Source of the DNA: Zygnema cylindricum
Lineage: Eukaryota > Streptophyta > Zygnematophyceae > Zygnematales > Zygnemataceae
Direction of reading: 5' to 3'
DNA: 27,454 nucleotides
Assembly: GCA_037447655.1 (NCBI GenBank)
Contig: JBBHKE010000567.1
Location: forward strand, 1-27,454
Positions 9,784 to 18,119 of this stretch are shown one piece after another. The notes under the pieces were generated by a model, which saw nothing but the letters and a program-made list of their open reading frames with translations, ran no database searches and had not been told where the DNA came from. The stretch's first letter is position 1, and every line of letters begins with the position of its first letter. A program made the position numbers and the translations under genes.

Positions 9784-10292
9784 CTAGTGTTACGTACTAT
9801 ATGGTTCGATTATTAATTAAACAGTAATACGTAGGATAATTCATTTAACTGTAATTGTTTACGGGATACATAGAACTAGTAGTGTAAAAGTACGGATTGC
9901 GGTACGGATTAGAAATGGATACCGCGTTTTGATTTCGTAAGCGAAACAAATACCGCGCATATATTTATTACGGCTACGATCAAATGATTATTTAATCGGA
10001 CGGCCGGAATTAGCGTCGAGATCGCGGAAGAAAAATTCGGCGGTTTGTGGTCATCGCTACATCGGATGACACGTGGCAAAATTACATTAGATCGTGGTAT
10101 CTCCGGAGATTACGGTAGCGAATCCAGAAATGACATGTGTCAACATTTAGGCCATGTCGTACAATGTCCATATATGAAGTACATCGGCAGATGTACTTTT
10201 GCGTACGGAATTGTAATCTGATTGGTTCCGTACATCAGTAGACAGAGTCTGTGAGAGAGATAGGACTTTTAAAAATAAGGAGATAGGACCCT

Positions 10293-10539
10293 CTCTCTTA
10301 GAGAGCTTCTATACAAAAGGTCAACTTTGACCCTCCATAACTTACTGCTCAGTGGAGCAAATTCAGAGATTCTTTTTGCTATCGACTCAAGGGAGTCTTG
10401 CCTTCACAAGGGTGAAGTTGGTCAGAGTTATTGTCTCTCAAGGGTGGCAGTTATTTTTGTTGAAACACAAATGGGTCAGGGGTTATCCTAGAGGCTTCCT
10501 GGAAGCTGTCCACTCTGAGGACTCATGGAGGTCTCAGAG
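10293..10539 (+). other. Tandem short-hairpin array, B1
   Basis: Hairpins are CTCTC-TTA-GAGAG (10293-10305), GGTCAA-CT-TTGACC (10319-10332), TGCTC-AGTG-GAGCA (10346-10359), GACTC-AAGG-GAGTC (10384-10397), CTTCAC-AAGG-GTGAAG (10402-10417), CTCTCA-AGGG-TGGCAG (10435-10450, one mismatch and one wobble), GCTTC-CTG-GAAGC (10494-10506) and a last stem CTCTGAG(G)AC with GTCTCAGAG (10513-10539) with one bulged G. The loop of the last hairpin contains the ATG at 10525 that opens the following gag-like frame. Confidence 0.85.
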
Positions 10540-12097
10540 TTTCACATGGATCCTGAAATATTAGCAGATCCTAACCAGCCAAGTCGCAAAGAAATCTTAG
10601 CACTTCACAATCTGCATGTGTTGAAGGTTAAGAAGAAGTTGGTGCAGCCGGTAGCAAGGTCAGATCGAGCCACAAACGTACGCCTAGTGGGAGGTGTAGT
10701 GGAAATATTGAGCAGTTCATAAGAGAGTGGCTCTTCAACCTCAATCTGGGAGCAACAGGAGATTCCTTCGACTTCACACCAGCAGCCTATCGGATCTGAG
10801 GACACAACCACCAGCAGACCGTTGAGGAGCAAGGCGACCTCTCGGGACCGGGCAGGGGAAGGAACCAGCAAATGGGGGTTACCAAAGCCCAAGAGAGTGC
10901 ACTTGTTCGACCATCGTGATAGTAAAGGCAGGTTCACATCGGTTGTTAACGAAAAAAAGTTACCTCATACCGGGCGAACCGCACCATAAAAACCTCTTCG
11001 AGTTGCCCCAATCGTTCGACCTCCAGGAGGATTATGGAGGACCATGGAAACTGATCTAGAAGTTGTGGTCATGGGGATTGCAGATTTGATTAAGGTGGTT
11101 AGCAGGACTCACGAGTTTGTGGAAATAGGGAAGGCACAAGGTCAGTCTCCCGGGAGGGGTGGAGTAGTTACGGTGGATTGGGAGGTTTTAGAAAATGAAA
11201 GACGGGCTTTATGGGAACAGGAGTTGAACCTTATACAAGAAGCGAGGAGTAGGTCTCGTGGATTTCCCAGTGGGTAGATTCTCACTTCTTCTGGGACAAG
11301 ACCATACCCCGGATCACCAGTTCAGGAACCCACATCTATCTCGGAAACGCCAATAGGGATTCCTCTTTCGGAGACTGACCAAGATACCCCTCTTCAGCGG
11401 GAAGGGGGTGGAACCACAAGACCTTATAGGAAGGGTTTGGGTGCAGATATACTTCTTGACATTGCCACTTCTCCTAGAGGAGTGTTAACTATTTTTTCGG
11501 TGGAAGACGCCTTCGTAGCAGAAGCGTTGGTTAAATTACGACCAGATGAATGAGTTCACATTCCCTTGAAGGCATCCACTCCTCCCTCTTCTCCAGCCAA
11601 AGAACCTCCACAATCTCCTGCTCTTACCTCTTCTCCTTCGCCACCCTTTTCTCCAGCTACAGAAGTCCGTGAGTCACCAAATCCGCCTGTCTCACCTTAA
11701 AAATACACCGCTTACTCCCCTCCTCACAGGCGATCCCTATCCTCCAGTATTAGAACTCCTCCTTTCGAGGATTCTTAGAGGCGACCCAAGAAACAGACAC
11801 CCTTTAGGAGACAGACACCTTCTTCTCTAAGCTTCTAATCGTCATCGTCTCCGGCGCCATCTGTTCCCCGGAGACCTCGACCTCGTCTTCACATCCCCTT
11901 GGTGGAGACCGTTCTCAGGGAAGAACAAGCCTCTTCAAATATGGAGGAGCAGACGACCAACCATCTTCTTTAAGAGCAAGACCTTCCTCAGTGGGGGGGG
12001 GGGACCAGTGCTGCTGCTACCGTCCGTCCTATTGGAGGAGGGGCCGGTTCAAATCTCGAGGTAATATATCCCTGAGCAATCTCACCGGCTTAGTTTG
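10525..12097 (+). pseudogene. Long gag-like, proline/serine-rich frame with eight in-frame stops
   Basis: One reading frame opens at the ATG at 10525 and stays coding-like for about 1.45 kb without a frameshift. It is broken by stops at 10720, 10987, 11275, 11551, 11698, 11776, 11836 and 11971. Coding-like segments include GLPKPKRVHLFDHRDSKGRF, a helical stretch around 11044-11250 (METDLEVVVMGIADLIKVVS) and LLDIATSPRGVLTIFSVEDA near 11452-11511. The C-terminal third is a Pro/Ser-rich low-complexity region at 11575-11950. After a G11 run (11993-12003) the frame is lost. The position behind an LTR-like leader suggests a gag-type structural protein. No zinc knuckle or protease motif is seen, so the family is unassigned. 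B2 ends it at 12098. Confidence 0.5.
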
Positions 12098-12310
12098 TGT
12101 AGAAACTAATGGTTTTATTAGTATTTTCTAGGTCTAAATAGAAATATAGAAAGAAGCCGAGGCAGTCTACCTCTAACTTCTCTCTCCAAATCTCAAACTT
12201 GTCGCAGTCACTGAGAAATTGGAGAGGAAGCTAGAGCCATGGCTACCTTGGCTATCCTGAGGTTTACGGGAATTTTATACTAGGGTTTATTTATTTATTT
12301 AAAAGGAATG

Positions 12311-12391
12311 TGCCGGCGGCAGGATTTGATCCTTGTACCTACCGGCCGGCAGACAGGAAATAGCCGGTAGCCTTAGCCGTTAGATCTAGCA
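12311..12391 (-). other. Antisense tRNA-like segment, family B copy 2
   Basis: Same design as copy 1: CTAACGGCTAAGGC (A-box-like) and an AAGGATCAAATCCTG T-arm/B-box on the minus strand, with GCCGGCCGGTAG between them. The T stem has one change relative to B1. No acceptor stem is found. Confidence 0.55.
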
Positions 12392-12755
12392 GTGGTATTA
12401 CGTGATATATAATTTGATAATTATATAAATTAGAATACGTACGATAATTCATTTAACTGTTACGATTTACGGGATGCATAGATCCGGTACGAATGACAGT
12501 ACGGATTACGAATCAATACCGCGCATTTGTTTCGGAAGTGAAATAAATACCGCGCATGTATTTATTACGGCCACGATTAAATCTGAATTTAATCGGACGG
12601 CCGGGATTAGCGCCGAGATCACGGAGGAAGATTTCGGCGGTTTGTGGCCATCGCCACATCGGATGACGCGTGGCGAAATTCCGTTGGATCGTAGAATCTC
12701 CGGAGATTATGGCACCGAATCCGGATTTGACATGTGTCAACATTTAGGGCATGTC

Positions 12756-12830
12756 GTACAATGTCCGTACATAAAGTACACCGGCGGCTGTACTTTTACG
12801 TACGGAACTCAATTCTGATTGGTTCCGTAC
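12756..12830 (+). promoter_or_regulatory. GTAC-motif cluster in B2 promoter-like region
   Basis: GTAC occurs six times in 75 bp (12756, 12767, 12776, 12790, 12800, 12827), where about 0.3 would be expected by chance. An inverted CCAAT box lies between the fifth and sixth. GTAC is the known core site of plant SBP-domain factors, including copper-response regulators. A role here is inferred from density and recurrence in the A and B copies. Confidence 0.45.
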
Positions 12831-12889
12831 ATCAGTAGATAGAGTCTGTGAGAGAGATAGGACTTAGAAAAATTAGAAGATAGGACCCC

Positions 12890-13134
12890 CTCTCCCAGAG
12901 AGCTTCTGTACAAAAGGTCAACTTTGACCCCCCATAACTTACTGCTCAGGGGAGCAAATTCAAAGATTCTTTTTGCTATCGACTCAGGGGAGTCTTGTCT
13001 TCACAGGGGTGAAGTTGGTCAGCGTTTTTGTCTGCCAGGGTGGCAGTTATTTTTGCTTAAACACAAAGGGGTCAGGATTATCCTAGAGGCTTCTTGGAAG
13101 CTGTCCACTCTGAGGACTTATGGAGGTCTCAGAG
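12890..13134 (+). other. Tandem short-hairpin array, B2 (best preserved)
   Basis: Eight hairpins follow one another: CTCTC-CCA-GAGAG (12890-12902), GGTCAA-CT-TTGACC (12916-12929), TGCTC-AGGG-GAGCA (12943-12956), GACTC-AGGG-GAGTC (12981-12994), CTTCAC-AGGG-GTGAAG (12999-13014), CTGCCA-GGG-TGGCAG (13032-13046), GCTTC-TTG-GAAGC (13089-13101) and CTCTGAG(G)AC with GTCTCAGAG (13108-13134, loop TTATGGAG). Four of the eight have a GGG or AGGG loop. Every stem is perfect apart from one bulge. Confidence 0.88.
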
Positions 13135-13351
13135 TCACAGTTTGTAAGGCCCACGGAATAGGCCTCATCACGGTTCACCAACCCCACAAAGGAGGAAAGA
13201 GAACGGGGGATATCCGGATCTTCATAGGGGACAACTTGGGAATTGCTTTTTTCTGATTTTGAACTGTTATGGAAATCCTTCACGTAGTCCGAAGTCAACA
13301 AATATAGGGGAGGGGCCATCCACACAGTTTTTTGAGACCACTCTTTTTCCT

Positions 13352-14069
13352 ATGATGGTAAACTATCTAGCCGAAGGAGCTTAAGCAGACTATATGGAGC
13401 GTCAACCCTCTTTCATGGATCATAAAATCAAAATCTTAGATCGTGTGCTTGACGCTGAAGCCCTAGACGCAGCTGCTGACCTGGCTGCCGTTGTAGCAAT
13501 CCCTGTTACCACCATTTTCAATATGGACATGAAACTGCAGGCCTAAGGCAGTGTCTATGTCAACCATCTCCAAGCTGTACAAGCCGCCAAGGCAGCCCCC
13601 CTGATGGTTGCCAATCCACCTCCCTACACCACTATTTTGGACGCCTATAGACTCTTTTATACAGAAAAGAACGAAACTGCAATCAAGGAGTTCACGGACT
13701 TTCGATGTTTGAAAAATGAAACTCCTGTGATGTTGTTCAACCGCCTCTTGAGCCTTTGTCAAAAGACCAAGCTGTCTAACATTGACACACAAAACATGGC
13801 CACGAAATATTATGTCGCTGTTCGGAATTCGTTCGGACGAACATGACAAGCCGCTTTCGACAATTCGAGTGACAGTCAGGTAATCAATGACAAGAATCCC
13901 ACGGCGCAAGAAATTTTATTGGCTGCTATGAAGTTATATGATCATTTTGTAAACAGCGAGGCCCGAGAAAAGGCTGTTACCAGCAAGGCGCGAGCCTACT
14001 TCGCACGTTTCACGGGGGAATCCTCTCTTAACCAAGAGGAACAAACATAACTCCAAGCTTTGCGGAAGC
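13352..14069 (+). pseudogene. Gag-like frame with four in-frame stops after B2
   Basis: A single frame runs from the ATGs at 13352/13355 to 14069 with stops at 13382, 13544, 13844 and 14048 and no frameshift. Segments include KIKILDRVLDAEALDAAADL and NETAIKEFTDFRCLKNETPV followed by MLFNRLLSLCQKTKLSNIDT. The last resembles the helical core of retrotransposon gag proteins (a conserved F..R...L pattern), so gag-like is likely. It lies downstream of the B2 leader and is cut by insertion of A2 at 14070. It may belong with the Ty3/gypsy pol at 16364 on the same strand, but that link is inference. Confidence 0.5.
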
Positions 14070-14212
14070 TGTTGAAAAGATGTTATTAATATTTCACTTC
14101 CCTATTTTAGTTTTGTTTTAAAGAAAGAGAGTAAGGATCAAAAGCGCGCCATGGCTGCCGCCATTTTTAGAAAGTGGCAGTTTTTGCAGTTAAGGGTATT
14201 TTGGCTAAAATG

Positions 14213-14286
14213 ATGCCTAGGTCTAGATCTGAACTTGAGACCTCTAGATTCTTAATAGCCTAACGCCTTAACCATTAAGGCGTTAT
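14213..14286 (-). other. Antisense tRNA-like segment, family A copy 2
   Basis: Nearly identical to the A1 copy, including the 11-bp perfect hairpin with loop CCA around the A-box-like part. The B-box region (CTCAAGTTCAGATCTAGAC on the minus strand) is more decayed. Not a functional tRNA. Confidence 0.5.
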
Positions 14287-14707
14287 GAAATGATCCACAA
14301 TGGGTTTCATAAATATATAAATACTAACGAAACAGCTAATTAACAGCAGACTAACCAAAAGGAGCAATTTCTGCATGTACGCGAATCTGAACCGTGTAAA
14401 ATATGTTTTGATCGGACGGCCGGCATTATAGCCGCCACGCGAAGTGAGCTTTTTGGCGGCATACGGATATAGCGTCACGCGGTGCCACGTGGCGCCACAT
14501 TATTTGATACCGGAGAAGATGGGAGGAGGAACCATGGCTTCCGATATGACAGGTCTCACCTTGTAGACCTTGTTGTACAATGGTTGTACAATAAGTACAT
14601 CGCCCATTGTACCTTCTTGTACTTTATAGTGTTCCTATTGGACTAGGGTTTAATAGTAGGTAGTCGTGAGTAGGCAGACCGAGACTTAGTAATATTTAGG
14701 TACCTCT

Positions 14708-15090
14708 CTCTCTAAGAGAGCTTGTAACTATAAAGGTCATCTTTGACCAGCCATAACTTACTGCTCGGGTGACCATTTTCAGTGATTCTTTTTGCTGCCG
14801 ACTCAGGGGAGTCCATGCTACACAGAGGTGTAGTCGGTCACAGTTATTGCTTGCCAGGGTGGGTGCATTTCTAAGGGAAATTCAAAGTGGGTGAATGTGT
14901 CCAAATCTCATATTCTAGCTTTGCATTCTATGGTGGAATTGAGGACACAGAAAGTCTTATTTCACTAGGGTGAAGTTGTTACGGGGTTCTGATTGTCAAG
15001 GGGTCAATCATTTGGGTTTATATAAACTTGGAGTCGGCACTATCTTGATTAGTTTCTTTTGATCTGCGAACTATATGTGGCAATGGAGCC
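14708..15090 (+). other. Tandem short-hairpin array, A2 (variant with extra hairpins)
   Basis: Shared units are CTCTC-TAA-GAGAG (14708-14720), GGTCA-TCTT-TGACC, a mutated TGCTC/GACCA unit, and GACTC-AGGG-GAGTC (14800-14813). The fifth unit is CTACAC-AGAG-GTGTAG (14818-14833), with both strands changed relative to A1 and B. Units not in A1 are ATTTC-TAAGG-GAAAT (14867-14881), ATTCA-AAGTGGG-TGAAT (14880-14896), TTCAC-TAGG-GTGAA (14961-14974) and GATTG/CAATC with a G-rich 9-nt loop (14991-15009). The last unit is GGC-AATGGA-GCC (15079-15090). A 12-nt palindrome GTTTATATAAAC lies near 15016. Confidence 0.75.
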
Positions 15091-15114
15091 CATAGAATTT
15101 CAGTTAGGCAAGTT

Positions 15115-15128
15115 CACATTATAATGTG
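15115..15128. repeat. 14-nt perfect palindrome
   Basis: CACATTATAATGTG is a perfect palindrome just after the A2 leader. Its role is unknown. It could be a short cruciform or a binding site. Confidence 0.6.
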
Positions 15129-15299
15129 GATTTGGATAGTTTTAAATTGAGATTGGAGTAAAATAGAAAAAATACACGCAAATTATGGCCAAATTTATCT
15201 GCTTAATGATTAAGTGCCATGATTTTGACATTTTATGCAGTCCGTCTGAAAATCGTGTTGATATCCAATGACTAATGTTGGGTATCGAGGACCTTTTGC

Positions 15300-15415
15300 A
15301 CATATTCGATATATATATCGAATTTCAAGTACCCGATAATCGATACATCGCTTCGATATATATTGAAAATAAAAATATCGCGATATATCGCCAATATATC
15401 GACAATATATCATTA
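15300..15415. repeat. CGATAT/ATATCG motif cluster
   Basis: ATTCGATATATATATCGAAT (15304-15323) is a perfect 20-bp palindrome, and ATATCGCGATAT (15375-15386) a perfect 12-bp one. Further CGATA, ATCGC and ATATCG words recur to 15405, spaced by about ten bases. The flanking 15130-15300 and 15415-15790 are AT-rich, with nothing else I can assign. Confidence 0.6.
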
Positions 15416-16360
15416 AAAAAATAAAAAATAAAAAATTTCACAGGTCTCCAAAGTCACGTGTCTTTGGGACAAGGTGACCGTAAAATCTTTGCCGAAAAAA
15501 AAATACGGTTTTTTCCTAAAAGTCAGCAAAGTGAAGGAGATCTTTGAGGTACATTGATACGGTATACTTGCGAAGTACACGCACAAAATACGCAAGTACG
15601 GATTCCATACGAAAATGGTCGGTTTTAAAATCTTTGACGATTTTAAAGATTTCATTTTCTTTCTTACTAGGAACCACTCAAATTTGAACACGTATTTAAA
15701 AAACTTGTAGGGCTCTACCAACCCTGGTATCATTTCCTAACAGCCATGCTTACCGAAAAGGTGCACCAATGATGATATTTGACAAGAAAGCCGCTACGTG
15801 GACAACACCAAGTATTGAGGAACGGGAACAAGCAATGGGATTTCAACACGCAACCACAGCAGCCTGAAGGATCTCAGCTTCAAAAAGGTGCAGTTTGATC
15901 GGGCAAAGTATGGATTTGAATGCAATTTCTTCGGTGCTGCAACATTCTCTCGCATTCTCCAACCTCCAGTCCCTAAAGTCACGGGCAGCATACCTTCAAG
16001 CTCCACAATTGTTGGCCATGCAAGCTACTCTACAGCTTGAGGGGAGGAGAGAGGAAAGAAGGGAAAAATTCACCAAATTGCACCCAAGAGTTTCCTTAGT
16101 GGGGGGGGAGCGGAGGCTCAGAACAGAAAGTGGTCAGTAGCAGCGTCTTGGCAGCCGAGCAAGGGACAGATCCACAGGTAAAACTTTAATTTGACATCTC
16201 TCTCTGGGGTCGACCAACGGAGGCATGGGCTGCAGTGGAACCCGGGAAGATGGATTGGACTTTAAGGGAATAGGTAGACCCACAGCAGAGGGCCCGGCTT
16301 TCCAAGCTGTTAAAGGAGAATGGGTAGGTGTTCTTTTGGTCTGACACACATGTAGGGATT
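15415..16360. other. Unassigned stretch upstream of gypsy reverse transcriptase
   Basis: 15415-15790 is AT-rich without recognisable coding. 15790-16360 has short broken frames on the + strand and a G8 run at 16101-16108 after CCTTAGT. By position it should hold decayed gag, protease or pre-RT sequence of the Ty3/gypsy element, but no DTG/DSG protease motif or zinc knuckle is visible. Confidence 0.35.
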
Positions 16361-16363
16361 TAT

Positions 16364-17059
16364 AAGGTGACCCTTTTTCGCATTGACCTGACCGAAGAGA
16401 CGACAACTGTTTAGCAAAAACAATACCCTCTAAGCTTCAAGGAGAAGGAGTTAATCACTGCAAAGCTGCAGACTTTGGTGGACGCGGGTTTGGTGCAGGA
16501 AAGTACAAGGCTACAGGGGTTTGCCTCTCCAATAGTAATCCCGCCAAAGAAAGACTCATCCGGGAAAACTGTAGATTTCCGGATGTGTGGGAACTATCGA
16601 ATGCTCAACGCGGCAACTGTCTTCGACCGTTACCCCTTGCCCACCCCGGAAGAGATCTTCGACTCTCTGGCTGGGGCCACCATTTACTCCACGTTGGATA
16701 TGAAGAACGGATTCCACCAGATTGCAATGGAGCCAAAGCACCGCGAGAAGACAACTTTTTGGGTAGGATCCAGGTTGTATGAGTGGCTGTTCATGCCATT
16801 TGGCCTCAAAAATGCACCTGCCAAATTCCAACAGGCTATGGACAAGGCCCTCCGGGGAATTGATTGCGCACAATGTTACATCGACGTTGTGATCATTTTC
16901 TCCAAGACATTCGAAGAACACTTGGAGCATATACAAGTCGTTCTCAGGGCTTTCCAAGCGGCGGGCTTGAAGTGTCATCCAAGGAAGGGCATCTTTGGGG
17001 TGCAGAATAATATTTATTTGGGTCATGAGGTGACTCCTGAAGAGTGGGTCCCCACATGA
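16364..17059 (+). pseudogene. Ty3/gypsy reverse transcriptase (inactive)
   Basis: The frame runs from 16364 (KVTLFRIDLTEETTTV) through an in-frame TAG at 16412 to a TGA at 17057. It carries the gypsy RT blocks in order: LVDAGLVQESTRLQGFASPI, VIPPKKDSSGKTVDFRMCGNY, YPLPTPEEIFDSL, TIYSTLDMKNGFHQIAM (first catalytic Asp), FMPFGLKNAPAKFQQAMD, and the catalytic-loop region CYIDVVIIFS. There the usual YIDD is YIDV, so one catalytic Asp is lost. The RT frame ends at LGHEV, after which the reading frame shifts. The family assignment is firm. The protein would be inactive because of the stop, the missing Asp and the frameshift. Confidence 0.93.
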
Positions 17060-17730
17060 TTAAGGTGACAGCCCTTGACGCCTTTTCACCCCCGCAAGAC
17101 ATTTCGACCCTTCGCACTTTCCTAGGACTAGCTAACTATTACCAGAGGTTTATTCGGGAATTCAGTAGCCACGCTAGCGATTAAATCAATTATTGCGAAA
17201 GGACCACGAGTGACAGTGGGCAGAATAACAACAGATTGCTTTCCAGTTCTTCAAGATTCCCTCAAGTAGCATCCTATGTTTAGGATGCTCGATCACCATC
17301 AACCTTTCCTCCTTTATATTGATTCGAGCAGGTTCGGATTGGGAGCAGTGCTAGCTCAATTGGACAATGCAGGGGCGGAGTAAGTAGGGGCATACGCAAG
17401 CCTGAGCAATAACAGAGCTGAGGGGAATAACATCAGTTATCAAGAGGAATTACTTGCCGCAATATGGGCAATCAAACAGTTCAGGCCTTACCTCTATGGA
17501 GTACACTTCACCCTAATTACGGATCACCAACCCCTCAAATGGATAACTGAGAACAGAAAGTTGACCGGCAAGCTGGCTAGATGGGTTCTCATCTTGCACG
17601 AATTCAATTTCTACATCTTCTACCAAACGTGGGAGATTCATGGGAATGCAGACGGACTCAGTAGGAATCCAGACCCTTCCACCACAAACTTTATTGAGTT
17701 AGGCACGATGAAGACTCGAAGCTTAGCCTA
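17060..17730 (+). pseudogene. Ty3/gypsy RT connection and RNase H region (frameshifted)
   Basis: It continues pol in shifted frames: ISTLRTFLGLANYYQRFIRE (about 17083-17160), then, after one or more further shifts, the RNase H core from about 17270. Recognisable blocks are LLYIDSSRFGLGAVLAQLD (catalytic Asp present), ISYQEELLAAIWAIKQFRPY (catalytic Glu), LITDHQPLKWI (catalytic Asp) and KLARWVLILHEFNFYIFY followed by HGNADGLSRNP. A stop TAA lies at 17381 and another at about 17728. This is the normal gypsy order RT-RNase H, so it belongs to the same element as the RT. Confidence 0.88.
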
Positions 17731-17779
17731 GGTCTTATCTAGACTTCCTCTGCGTGCTTAAGGGGAACTGTCAACTTTT

Positions 17780-18060
17780 GCTGCAGATATCAATGGGCAT
17801 GCTCCCATTGGAGCTGGCCGCAGAGATATTTGGAATGATAGCGATTCCATTCAGTCCATCCAAAAAGGCTCCCCTTTTCCCCACGTGGCCGGAATTCACT
17901 TGTCCCGTGTTCAAACCCGAATGGCGGCGTATGAATGGGATTGAGGCATTCTTCTCCGTAAATGGGCCGATGGGACAAGGAAAGTGGTTCCTCATCTGGG
18001 AGACCGCCAACCCTCATTGTACTGCAATTTTGTGTCCCGCATTTGCACAAAAATTGAGGA
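17780..18060 (+). pseudogene. Remnant of Ty3/gypsy integrase N-terminal region
   Basis: In one + frame, RRDIWNDSDSIQSIQ is followed by MAAYEWD, an in-frame TGA, and GILLRKWADGTRKVVPHLGD. This resembles the linker and pre-HHCC part of gypsy integrases (a Y.W..G.L.R...DG...VP pattern). The zinc-binding His and Cys residues that should follow are not recognisable, and the frame closes at about 18068. The catalytic core and 3' end are absent, so the element is truncated. The 121-codon open frame at 17754-18119 in another phase is probably accidental. Confidence 0.5.
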
Positions 18061-18119
18061 AGCCTCTAGGTAGTTTACAACTAACCCATCTTCAACTAGA
18101 GAAACTACCACCAAAGTAG

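Larger units (their letters stand above)
9489..10545 (+). mobile_element. LTR plus leader repeat, family B copy 1
   Basis: It begins TGTAGAAATTAATGG and matches copy 2 (12098 onward) through the promoter-like part and the hairpin array. Many differences from copy 2 are C/T or G/A transitions. Parts in order are CTTGTCGTAGTCAATGAGAA (9591-9610), GCCATAGCT (a changed GCCATGGCT), the antisense tRNA-like segment (9702-9783), CACGTGGC (10070-10077), a GTAC cluster (about 10158-10230), an inverted CCAAT box CTGATTGG (10218-10225), and the hairpin array (10293-10539). It interrupts the gag-like frame that follows A1. An LTR identity is likely from the 5' TG and from gag-like sequence downstream. Confidence 0.7.
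12098..13250 (+). mobile_element. LTR plus leader repeat, family B copy 2
   Basis: It starts TGTAGAAACTAATGG and is the better preserved B copy. It contains CTTGTCGCAGTCACTGAGAA (12197-12216), GCCATGGCT (12236-12244), the antisense tRNA-like segment (12311-12391), CGCGTGGC in place of the G-box (about 12667-12674), six GTAC sites at 12756-12830, an inverted CCAAT box near 12816 and a complete hairpin array (12890-13134). After 13135 it diverges from B1 into sequence leading to another gag-like frame. The first 120 nt of this family also occur inverted at 23353-23473. Confidence 0.72.
14070..15110 (+). mobile_element. LTR plus leader repeat, family A copy 2
   Basis: It starts TGTTGAAAAGATG and is very close to A1 through the promoter-like part, including GCCATGGCT, the tRNA-like segment (14213-14286), GGTGCCACGTGGCGCC (14481-14496), five GTAC sites (14573-14622) and the start of the hairpin array. 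From about 14815 the leader differs from A1 and has other hairpins instead. It rejoins A1-like sequence at AATGGAGCCCATAGAATTTC (15082-15101). It interrupts the gag-like frame behind B2. Confidence 0.7.

Noticed and set aside
10525-11973. Stop codons as direct proof of C-to-T mutation
   Set aside because: TAA, TAG and TGA can each be reached by C-to-T from CAA, CAG and CGA, so stops alone say nothing. The ancestral codons are needed.
12890-13134. CRISPR-like array
   Set aside because: The units are different palindromes with different stems, not identical direct repeats with spacers, and the context is a eukaryotic retroelement.
17754-18119. A 121-codon gene after the gypsy RNase H
   Set aside because: The integrase-like remnant is in another frame over the same bases, so this open frame is probably accidental.
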